From Tubiluchus corallicola (lineage: Eukaryota > Priapulida > Priapulimorpha > Priapulimorphida > Tubiluchidae): a stretch of 64,000 nt of DNA. The notes under the pieces were generated by a model. That model worked only from the letters and a program-made list of their open reading frames with translations, was not told the DNA's origin and did not search any database. The position numbers and the translations under genes are program-made. Each line of letters begins with the position of its first letter. Positions within the stretch are counted from its first letter, which is position 1. Shown piece by piece: positions 55,692-64,000 of the stretch. The DNA lies in the NCBI GenBank assembly GCA_030141605.1, contig JAQGDQ010000195.1:1-64000 (forward strand), in the 5' to 3' direction.

Positions 55692-56932
55692 TGTGGTGAA
55701 TAAATTTATAAATCGATGATTTTCAATGTTTTGGTATGAAATCTCATGCCTCCCTGATTTTATAAATAAACTTACTAATTGATCAAGAACTCACTCAGCT
55801 GGTATGCTCGCATTTAATGAGCTGTGAAAGCGTAAGATAGGATCCGTGAGAAGAAGTAAGATTTATCGTTTACTTTAAGGACACCAGGATGTTAGGAGTA
55901 ATTAGCTAATATTAGGTTTAGACGGATGTGTCATTTATTATAGCTATATGCACAAGTTACTCGTAATTAACGGAAACTCTGCGAGGTCACTGTTTTTCGG
56001 TGAAAAGAGGACTAATAGTCTTTACGGGTTATGACGACATCAAGGATGGGAAGTTCTAAAGAAACTCACCGATATAAAGAAATCCGATGTCCTCCCTGCT
56101 GACCATAAATCTAGCGATTGAGTGCGACGTAGAAATTGCGCGAGGTTACTTCGTTAAGATATAAGCTCTGAGTTTTAGTAACTCAGCGCTCTTTCAATCC
56201 TACCACAGTGGAAGAGACACGTGAGTGTGCGACACGAGTCACACAGAGGGCAACCTGACACAGGAGATTGGGACAGCTTCGGAAAAGTTCAGCGTAGACA
56301 CTTTCTGCGTTCCTAGGATAATCTAGGCACTGGACAACGAGAGTCTCATATCAACTATTGGAGTTGACCAAGTGTACGGCATACATCATATGATAAATGT
56401 AAAGAACACCTTAGATGATAGAGTTGAGGAATTGTCAAGTGAGATACTTTTGGGAGCTATACACTAGTTGTATGCGTCAAAAGCGCATAAGAACAAATCT
56501 TGTAAGCTACCTAGAAGAAGTAACTATTGTAAAATCAATAAAGTTAATTCGCTTTGACATTTAACGATTGAGTTAATGTATGATATCAGAGTGTTCAAGT
56601 CAAGCAACACTATTTCCGTAATAGAATCTGATTGGTTCGCTTTAAGTTAACTAACGCTCGAATTGCAGGAGCGGTGCTCGACAGCTTGAGGGAAGTAGAC
56701 CTTTTCTCACAACGCAAAGGTCAAGGTGAAGTCTTGATAGACACGATCATTGCTTGATAGACTAATATCTAAAGCCCTCGGAGCCAGGTGAAGAATTTGC
56801 CTTGTAGCAATTAGATAATAAGCGAACATATTAAATTAAAATTCAATCTATACGATATATAGATATAAGTCACCTTACACTATACGATCAAGATAAACGG
56901 AGAACATTAGGTACTAAAAAGGGAAGGTGATA
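55692..56932 (+). mobile_element. 5' LTR of element C (1241 bp)
   Basis: Starts TGTGGTGAATAAATTTATAA and ends GGGAAGGTGATA. It is nearly identical to the 3' LTR, except for a missing segment of about 85 bases near 56385. That segment is present in the 3' LTR (about 61478-61570) and in the solo LTR. A CAAAGGTCAAGGTGAAG motif near 56714 resembles a nuclear-receptor half-site. Confidence 0.88.
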
Positions 56933-56934
56933 AC

Positions 56935-56955
56935 TGGTGCCGTGATCGCGGATTT
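56935..56955 (+). other. Primer binding site, element C
   Basis: TGGTGCCGTGATCGCGGAT begins two bases after the LTR. The first 11 bases equal the complement of the CCA end of animal tRNA-His, and most of the following bases also match. Confidence 0.7.
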
Positions 56956-57263
56956 AGTATTTGCAATCCTTTGTAACTTTGTAATTAAGGTTCTGAATTT
57001 TGTAAACTTTGTGAACTTGTTATATACAGTAAGTACGTTATTCTCAGGTAAAACGCAACTGAGAGTGAAAGTAACTAGAGCAAGCCTTGAGGACATTCAC
57101 AAATTGGAGAAAGAAATTACCAAGGCGGATCTGAAGGCTGCACCAGAACGACGTTGAAACCCTCCCCAACTAATTGGTGAGTGGTTTTTGTATTATCTGA
57201 AGGTATTAACAGCCTGTGTTATTGTATTGAAAATATTTTGTGTTGCGCCTAGTTGCGGAAATT

Positions 57264-58214
57264 ATGTCAGACACTCAAGAAATAACTGAAGCTCAACTTG
57301 AGAGCTGGATTAGAACCGGAAGTCTCCCGATCGGTTGGTTAGACGGGCAGAGTCCGGAGATACAGGCCTTGCACGCAGTAGTTCTGCGAAGGATACGAGA
57401 TAGTGAACAGAGCGCTGAAAGCGCTAAAGATGAGACTAAACCAGAAGCACAAGCTTCTGCTCAAACAAGTGGGACTGTACCCACTCTGGTAGAGAGAGCT
57501 AGCTATCTCTCATCTCAGATAGGGACTATTACTGACCAATGGGCTTTATGCAGCGCCTTGGCGGATTTACCTAAATTCACGGGTCAAGAAATAGATTGTA
57601 GCGAAAAGTTTCGCACGTGGATTCAAAGCATTACTCGGAGAGGGTTCTGTATTTCGCCTGATTCCCAGAATGCTGGTGGAGTGTGTGTGAGATTGGCCTA
57701 TATGACTGTAGACGGTGCTTGCGCCCTTTATTTGGACGCTAATCGTGAGGTTTGGTCTACCATGAATTGGAGTCAATTTGTGACGTTCTTAGAGCAGCGG
57801 TATGTAAACCGTGCAGAATTGACAAAACACATGGTAGAATTAAAGAATCTTAGGCAAAAGAAAAATGAGTCCCTACGGCAGTTAGTAGACCGTATCTGGT
57901 ATCATGCTAGATTGGCGTATCGGCCATCAGAAATCGATCAATCATTGGCCCAGCAGTTTTTGACGGACGTATTAATTGAATCATTGCGGAATGATCAGTT
58001 AAGGGCTAAGTTAATTAAGCATAACCCCCTGACCTTAGAGGTGGCGTATGCAAGATGTGGGGAGGATGAAAACAATCATGAGATCACAAGGTTAAAGAGT
58101 CGACATGTGGCGCACCACCTGCGAGTAGAGACGCCCATGGAGGTTGACTATGTAGGCTCTGAGTCAGAGAGCGAGGGGCCCAGTGTGCCAGCTAGTACTT
58201 CCCCGAGTTACTAA
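57264..58214 (+). pseudogene. Gag, element C (frameshifted before the zinc knuckle)
   Basis: The ATG at 57264 gives MSDTQEITEAQLESWIRTG. It has the same core as copy B: ITDQWALCSALADLPKFTGQ, RGFCISPDSQNAGGVCVRLA and NLRQKKNESLRQLVDRIWYH, then METPMEVD-like PMEVDYVGSESESEG. A one-base shift near 58180 ends the frame at 58214 in a few unrelated residues. The knuckle part resumes at 58183 in another frame. Copy B is shifted at a different position, so the breaks arose independently. Confidence 0.9.
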
Positions 58215-58500
58215 AGGACCTGAACAAGGTCCCCCTGAGAATAGGAAAACGGTTCCTGAGCAACCTCCGGTGGGAAGAAATCCTCCGAGAAACGGACCGG
58301 CACCTCGGCAACGGCCGCAGCAAGCCAGATTAGGCCGACAAGGTATGGGAAGGTGGTGGTCCCAGAAACCCAGGAGGCCTACACAAGCAGACTTGTGTTT
58401 CAAATGTCAGCAGCCAGGGCATTTTGCCAGGGAATGCCGTTATACTGGCCCTGCTGTAAGAGGAAGGGTGGTAGGCCCGAGAAGGCCGCAGGAAAACTAA
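58183..58500 (+). pseudogene. Nucleocapsid part of gag, element C
   Basis: A Pro/Arg/Gln-rich linker, then the zinc knuckle CFKCQQPGHFARECRY, ending RPQEN and TAA at 58498, followed at once by TAG. It binds the genomic RNA in an active element. Confidence 0.88.
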
Positions 58501-58536
58501 TAGGCTCCCAACGGGTCATCTCCCCCGTCGGGAGCC
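58491..58536 (+). promoter_or_regulatory. -1 ribosomal frameshift site, gag/pol junction (element C)
   Basis: Slippery heptamer GGAAAAC (58491-58497) in the phase G-GAA-AAC, stop TAA, a 5-nt spacer, then a 12-bp hairpin (arms 58503-58515 and 58524-58536, one A.C mismatch, 8-base loop). The pol frame begins in -1. GGAAAAC is the slippery site known from visna-maedi virus. The old copy at 40450-40495 has the same layout with GGGAAAC. Confidence 0.8.
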
Positions 58537-58750
58537 CACCTTTTGTAACGGAGACAAGCGGCGTTGTAAATAATAGAATTATGAGTAAAACTAATATATG
58601 TAGTAATTGTAGCAGTAAAACTGAAAATAAAAAATGGCGTGATGCGCGTAGTAAGTGCCAACATAACTTAAGGGTAACGAATATAAACAAAGGGAACTGG
58701 GACGCGATAAGTGCATTCCAACCTAATAGCTCAACAGGCTGGCAGGAGCC
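58500..58750 (+). pseudogene. Pol leader, element C
   Basis: In the -1 frame: GSQRVISPVGSPPFVTETS, then CSNCSS...KCQHNL, then SAFQPNSSTGWQEP. It corresponds to the segment before the protease in the old copy at 40.2 kb. Protease is absent here; the sequence jumps into reverse transcriptase at about 58750. Confidence 0.7.
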
Positions 58751-60150
58751 GCTCAGAGGTGCAATTTTTGGGCTATATAATTAGTAAAGATGGATTAAGG
58801 CCCGACCCCGAACGTGCGAGAGCAGTACAAACAATGGACCGCCCAGTAAATGTGAGAGGGGTGAGAAGTTTTATAGGTAGTTGCAATTATTATCGAGCTA
58901 ATATACCGAGATTTGCAGAGATAGCTCGGCCTTTAAAGGAATTAACAAGGAAAAATATTAAGTTTGTATGGGGGAACGCCCAGGAAAAGGCTTTTAGAGA
59001 GTTGAAAGCGGCGTTATTGAACCCCGTAATGTTAACACACCCAGACACAGAGAGGCCCTACATTTTGTATACAGATGCAAGTTTATATAGTGTGGGAGGT
59101 GTTTTGACTCAAGAGATTGATGGAGTAGAGAGACCAGTAGAGTTTTTCTCTCATCAATTAACACCTACCCAGCAGCGTTGGACTGCCTCGGAGCTCGAAT
59201 TGTACGCGATAATTTACGGTATTCGGAAATTACACCATTATCTGTATGGTAGCCGCTACGTTATATGCACAGACCATAAGAGTCTGCAATATTTGCTTGA
59301 GAGCAAACAGTTAAAAAATCCGAAATTAGAGAGATGGGCCTTGTTACTATCGCAGCAGAATGCGAAGATTGAGTATTGCCCCGGGAATAAGAATCCCGCA
59401 GATCATTACAGTCGACTACCAATGAAATTAATGGAGCCGCAAGCAAAACCGCCATTTACCAAGAGAGACTTGGATGCTAGGTTGCGCCGCCTAGAGAATG
59501 AAAATAATATTCATAAATTAGCCACTATAGGAGATGATAGCTCGCCATCAGAAAGCAGTACATTTAAAGATCCAGCACGCCCAGAGGCCCCTGCTGTGAC
59601 CTTTACTGCGGATGGCAGACCTATTTTATTAGAATATAATGATGAAGATTGGGTTCAGTCTGCCAATTCTTCTGGGATATTATTCCCAAAGAAGAAAGTG
59701 CAATTGCGTGAAGAAGCATTGCTAAAACGTAATAAGGTTAATGAAGGTACTGAGACTGGCCGACAGCCAGGTCCGGAAGTGACCCGATCGGAGGTCACTG
59801 AATTAACGACGGATAGTAAGGTGAAGGAAGCGTTGATTGATAAGAAGCGATTTGCTTTATTACAGGGTCAGGATGCAATGCTCTCCTACTTAATACACGT
59901 CATCACTAGTCCTAAACAGTCGCAAGAGGCATATAGATTAATGGAGGACTATGCTATTAATGATGATGGATTACTATGCCGTATAAATAAGAGATACGGG
60001 GAGAATGAAGGGAGTTATTATTTGATAGTCGTCCCCACAGTGCTAGTAGAAGAAGTTATTCGGGAAATACATAGTTCTTATGCCGGAGGACATTTTGCAT
60101 TGGCCAAAATGGTCAATAAAATTCTTATAAAATTTTGGTGGTCCACCATC
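58750..60150 (+). pseudogene. RT C-terminus, RNase H and integrase zinc-binding start, element C
   Basis: A long open frame. EVQFLGYIISKDGLRPDPER and RSFIGSCNYYRANIPRFAEI are the RT thumb/connection of Ty3/gypsy elements. ILYTDASLYSVGGVL, ASELELYAIIYGIRKLHHYL and VICTDHKSLQYLL carry the RNase H acidic residues, and CPGNKNPADHYSRLP closes the domain. A variable spacer follows, then EEVIREIHSSYAGGHFALAK, the His-His part of the integrase HHCC finger. The catalytic YADD of RT and the DDE core of integrase are deleted. The frame itself has no stop over 1.4 kb. Confidence 0.9.
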
Positions 60151-60774
60151 CGGCAGGGACTCCTGAGGAACAGGAACCAAGGGTTAAGGTTAAGAGGACT
60201 AGACAGCATGTAGAGGACCCTGTGGAGTTTGAGTTGAGGGAAATACCTCAACCCGCTGCCCGAAAAACTAACCCGGAAAGGATCGAGATGGCCTAACATT
60301 TATAATTGAGAATGGACATAATACTAAAATTGTAGGATTAGTATATAAATAACAGGCTGGTGATATTGGATGATCGTAGAGGAACCACCCAATTAGGTAT
60401 AGAGGGATCTATGTAAATAACTGTATAAGAAATGATATTTGATGAAACCCATGATACTGCGGAATGTATTTTATGTTACAGAATGATGGGACCATTGGAG
60501 ATGGAAGGCGGGAAGAAGATGAAGTCGGTAAAGACAATAAGGGGTGTATCTGAGGAAGAATCTCAAGAGATTAATGGAATCAAAACCCCGGTCCAGGAAG
60601 CCGAAGAGACTCGATGGACAATGGTATCCCGCCACCATGACCTCCAAGATGGAACGTCCCATAGTATATTAAGATGTAACATGTAATATTGCTAATATAA
60701 CTAATTAAGGAGCTTCCAAAAGATGAGACCTTAGAATGGATCATTAAATACGTGCTACATCTGGAGTGAGTGTT
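60150..60774 (+). other. 3' part of element C, probably after env
   Basis: After the integrase breakpoint a short frame (TPEEQEPRVKVKRTRQHVED, then PERIEMA and TAA at 60293) may be the end of the deleted env or integrase tail. A further frame at 60432-60686 has no recognised domain. Confidence 0.4.
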
Positions 60775-60786
60775 AGGGGAGGAAAG
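60775..60786 (+). other. Polypurine tract, element C
   Basis: AGGGGAGGAAAG, one base before the 3' LTR, the usual plus-strand primer. Near-identical tracts occur before env at 50079 and 62551. Confidence 0.8.
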
Positions 60787-60787
60787 T

Positions 60788-62111
60788 TGTGGTGAATAAA
60801 TTTATAAATCGATGATTTTCAATGTTTTGGTATGAAATCTCATGCCTCCCTGATTTTATAAATAAACTTACTAATTGATCAAGAACTCACTCAGCTGGTA
60901 CGCTCGCATTTACTGAGCTGTGAAAGCATAAGATAGGATCCGTGAGAAGAAGTAAGATTTATCGTTTACTTTAAGGACACCAGGATGCTAGGAGTAATTA
61001 GCTAATATTAGGTTTAGACGGATGTGTCATTTATTATAGCTATATGCACAAGTTACTCTTAATTAACGGAAACTCTGCGAGGTCACTGTTTTTCGATGAA
61101 AAGAGGACTAATAGTCTTTATGGGTTATGGCGACATCAAGGATGGGAAGTTCTAAAGAAACTCACCGATATAAAGAAATCCGATGTCCTCCCTGCTGACC
61201 ATAAATCTAGCGATTGCGTGCGACGTAGAAATTACGCGAGGTTACTTCGTTAAGATATAAGCTCTGAGTTTTAGTAACTCAGCGCTCTTACAATCCTACC
61301 ACAGTGGAAGAGACACGTGAGTGTGCGACACGAGTCACACAGAGGGCAACCTGACACAGGAGATTGGGACAGCTTCGGAAAAGTTCAGCATAGACACTTT
61401 CTGCGTTCCTAGGATAATCTAGGCACTGGACAACGAGAGTCTCATATCAACTATTGGAGTTGACCAAGTGTACGGGGTACATTGTGGTCAATCCGCAGAG
61501 TTAAGTAATCTTAACACATTTGTAAACTGAGAGTAACTGTGCATAACTGTAGTTCGCATAAGTTCACATTGTATCATATGATAAATGTAAAGAACACCTT
61601 AGGTGATAGAGTTGAGGAATTGTCAAGTGAGATACTTTTGGGAGCTATACACTAGTTGTACGCGTCAAAAGCGCATAAGAACAAATCTTGTAAGAAGTAT
61701 TTAATTGTAAAATCAATAAAGTTAATTCGCTTTGACATTTAACGATTGAGTTAATGTATGATATCAGAGTGTTCAAGTCAAGCAACACTATTTCCGTAAT
61801 ACGAATCTGATTGGTTCGCTTTAAGTTAACTAACGCTCGAATTGCGGGAGCGGTGCTCGACAGCTTGAGGGAAGTAGACCTTTTCTCACAACGCAAAGGT
61901 CAAGGTGAAGTCTTGATAGACATGATAATTGCTTGATAGACTAATATCTAAAGCCCTCGGAGCCAGGTGAAGAATTCGCCTTGTAGCAATTAGATAATAA
62001 GCGAACATATTAAATTAAAATTCAATCTATACGATATATAGATATAAGTCACCTTACACTATACGATCAAGATAAACGGAGAACATCAGGTACTAAAAAG
62101 GGAAGGTGATA
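60788..62111 (+). mobile_element. 3' LTR of element C (1324 bp)
   Basis: Same ends as the 5' LTR (TGTGGTG...GGTGATA). It retains the segment near 61478-61570 (TTGTGGTCAATCCGCAGAGT) that the 5' LTR lacks. Only scattered point differences separate the two otherwise. Confidence 0.88.
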
Positions 62112-62649
62112 GAATTAAGGAGAAGAAAAATCAATGCGGATGGTAGGAACTCGACCCATAATTAGCAAAAATACTACCAGGTGTAGCGCTCACCCACCAA
62201 TGGTGCCCAAAGGTGAACAAGAGACATACTTTGCCTTATACTGAAGGCAAAAGGTCTTGAGCATTTACGCCGGAAGTATGTGAAGAGCCCGTGCGGAGAA
62301 CGGAAAGTGTTGTTCGGAAATTAAAGGAGTAGAGCGTGCGATTTCGATGCATAGTGGCCAAACACAAATATTTTAGGAAAATGATTGTAACTCGCACTGT
62401 ACGCTCGCGAATTAGTGTAGTTTAGAACTCTTGACATGTCCGGGCTACTATTAGACCGTGGACTAAATTCGCATAAGCACAATGAAATTAAGGACAGTTG
62501 TAAGTAAATAAATACTTGCTGTTTGGGAAAAGGAGGTTAGGGCCACTATAAGGGGAGGAAAGTACCCTAACATCAGGAACCGGATAAAAGCTACAGTGTA
62601 AGTCCAGATTTCTGCAAGACTGTGATATTTTGGCCTTGTTTTTCAGAAC
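62112..62649 (+). mobile_element. Pre-env region of retroelement D
   Basis: Similar in places to 49850-50190 of copy B (TTTAGAACTCTTGACATG). It ends in a hairpin with an internal polypurine tract: GGTTAGGG 62535-62542, AGGGGAGGAAAG 62551-62562, CCCTAAC 62565-62571. Then comes the acceptor TTTTTCAG at 62646. Confidence 0.65.
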
Positions 62650-63240
62650 ATGGATACCAATATTGTGCTGTGGATCATAGGAAGTCTCACGTCGGCACTT
62701 TGCCAGGCCAATGTAGTGACCAATCCCGGAGCTTTATTCTTACGACGAGGTGAAGTCCAAGTGTCTCAATCTCGATGGGCCCTGCTGATGCAGTTGAATA
62801 TCAGTCGAGCTTTGCTTGGAAACCTTGAAACAGGAGATGATTAATCCGAGGCAACATTCCTGGGACCCTGCAGCCCGTGTCGACAAACCCCACACTACGA
62901 TGTACCAAGAGGATAGGTTCTTGGAAGCCATCACGGTGTTACTAAACACCACGGCTTCAACATATCTGGCTCAGATACAAGCGCTGGAGTGGAAGACTAA
63001 TGACATTAGCACACCTCCTGGCCTCTAAGAGAGCAGGAATTCGTCAACAATCCTCAGCCCAAGGTGAGCCGAAACCGCAAAGCCTACTCCCTTTCCTAGG
63101 GAAAATTTCTAAAGTCCTAGCCGGTACGGCTACTGAGGAAGATATAGAAGCACTAGCAGGGAAACTCAACCTGATACAGATTGAAGGAATACGTGAGTGC
63201 TTACTCATAAAGACGCTGTCCCCTGCACGAATCTATACAT
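62650..63240 (+). pseudogene. env: Envelope-like protein, copy D, broken
   Basis: Homologous to copy B. The signal-peptide region IVLWIIGSLTSALCQA follows the ATG at 62650. Shifts near 62820 and 63000 move the reading into two more frames (HSWDPAARVDKPHT, then HLLASKRAG). The stretch that in copy B holds the RSRTRR furin-type site is missing; the sequence passes directly to QSLLPFLGKISKVLAG. It ends soon after LAGKLNLIQ. The two frameshifts and truncation make it non-functional. Confidence 0.78.
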
Positions 63241-63430
63241 AAAATTATTCACATTGAGACGACTTATTGCAGAAGGATTTATAACACAACGCATATTTCA
63301 TGGTTCAAGGTTGTGCGGGAAGATATCATTGCCCTATCGACCCAACCGAAGCTCCCGTAGTCAGGTGGTTAATTAATTGCAATTAATTGCCTCAAAGCGA
63401 GTATACTTTATATAGTTATAGAAGGGTTAC
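63220..63430 (+). mobile_element. Diverged LTR remnant after env D
   Basis: GTGCGGGAAGATATCATTGC and GAAGCTCCCGTAGTCAGG match the 3' third of the copy B LTR (46875-46930) and the remnant at 39060-39310. Confidence 0.5.
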
Positions 63431-63439
63431 AGTAACATC

Positions 63440-63741
63440 CCTGGAGTGAGTTTCACAAGGATATGACCCTTTTTCATGGATAGGATTCAATGTAGGAGAG
63501 AAAAGCATAGGAGCCATTGGCAAGCCTGTGGCTTCCTCTAGAATGGAGATGCAAGGGCTCAGTACAAACTGACAACCATTCATTGGTACAAGGTATCCGG
63601 ATTGTAGAAAAGGAATTATTTACCAGCCTTCTGATAAAATCGGCTGCTCAATTTGTGGCCGGCAGCTACAATTCAGAGCGCTGGTATGAGTGGAAATTCA
63701 CTGTATTACACGGGAAGTCGATTATAGATGGGGTAAGTTGA
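63440..63741 (+). pseudogene. Fragment of the unrecognised spliced gene, copy 2
   Basis: From about 63459 one frame reads GYDPFSWIGFNVGEKSIGAI and GKPVASSRMEMQGL. After a frame change it reads GIRIVEKELFTSLLIKSAAQ and WYEWKFTVLHGKSIIDG, then a donor GG|GTAAGT at about 63731. Residues and the donor position match exon a of the minus-strand fragment at 45450-45560 (LLYGKSVIDE|GTAGGT). The matching second exon was not found before the end of the window. I recognise no family. Confidence 0.4.
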
Positions 63742-64000
63742 TACTTTTCTTAATATTTTCTACTAGAACACAAATGATTAACTTTTCGAGAATCAAAGGA
63801 ATCTGTTTATCGTTGCACTTTTCATTATTTAAGATTGGAATTAGGTTTAAATATCTAACAGCCAAATATTATGTAGGGAATGGGCTGTTTGTAAAATTAT
63901 GCAAAATGTTTTGCAGGAGGAAATTATACTCGTACAAGTCTTTTCTATTATGGCATTGCCGGGCGTGGTTCGCCTTCTAGAAAGAATATCACCCGGGAAT

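Larger units (their letters stand above)
55692..62111 (+). mobile_element. Ty3/gypsy-like LTR retrotransposon, internally deleted (element C)
   Basis: A complete insertion of 6420 bp. It comprises the 5' LTR 55692-56932, primer site at 56935, gag, zinc knuckle, frameshift signal, pol remnant, polypurine tract 60775-60786 and 3' LTR 60788-62111. It is flanked by the 4-bp duplication GAAT (55688-55691, 62112-62115). Two large internal deletions have removed protease plus the N-terminal half of RT (join near 58750) and most of integrase and env (join near 60150). With intact ends but no complete enzyme it must have moved with proteins supplied in trans, or lost its inside after insertion. Confidence 0.9.

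Overview
The window is nuclear DNA of an invertebrate animal. It is AT-rich, has GT-AG introns, microsatellites, MITEs, CR1/L2-like LINE fragments and env-bearing Ty3/gypsy-like retroelements. The recognisable host genes are animal families: an amidated neuropeptide precursor, a family-92 glycosyltransferase, SLC16-type monocarboxylate transporters, a class A GPCR and a nuclear receptor. A PRL-amide-like peptide beside a rhodopsin-type GPCR fits a bilaterian or cnidarian. I cannot name the species.

Layout. 0-1.4 kb: the last exon of a neuropeptide precursor (VPxVRL-amide repeats plus GPPTPRL-amide), with a possible small secreted Cys-rich ORF on the other strand. 1.4-9 kb: repeats, namely a dispersed family in both orientations, a LINE 3' end, a piggyBac-like MITE with TTAA flanks, and long CT tracts. 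9.0-10.5 kb: an intronless GT92 glycosyltransferase. 10.5-17 kb: repeats, a minus-strand LINE and an unrecognised decayed coding region. 17.1-29.9 kb: two tandem MCT/SLC16 transporter genes, each of four exons with all introns in phase 1. Intron 1 of the first carries a 1.2-kb minisatellite, and its intron 3 a foldback element. 34-35 kb: a single-exon class A GPCR on the minus strand. 35-39 kb: repeats and a 480-bp MITE.

40-64 kb is a graveyard of one Ty3/gypsy-like family. It contains an old minus-strand copy holding a solo LTR with a 4-bp duplication (40.0-44.3 kb). A 5'-LTR-gag-integrase-env copy without a 3' LTR follows (45.6-51.4 kb). Next comes an internally deleted copy with both LTRs and a GAAT duplication (55.7-62.1 kb). 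Env-bearing remnants lie at 62.1-63.4 kb. Comparing copies shows the family's expression signals: a primer site resembling the complement of tRNA-His, a -1 frameshift site (slippery heptamer, stop, 5-nt spacer, hairpin) between gag and pol, and a polypurine tract duplicated before env. A splice acceptor lies directly before the env start. Every protein-coding part seen is broken.

Between the retroelements lie an intronless nuclear-receptor pseudogene (51.84-52.65 kb), whose first in-frame stop replaces a zinc-binding cysteine, a LINE, and two fragments of an unrecognised spliced coding sequence.

Exon borders, homologies and repeat alignments were read by eye. Protein family calls rest on motifs, not on database searches.
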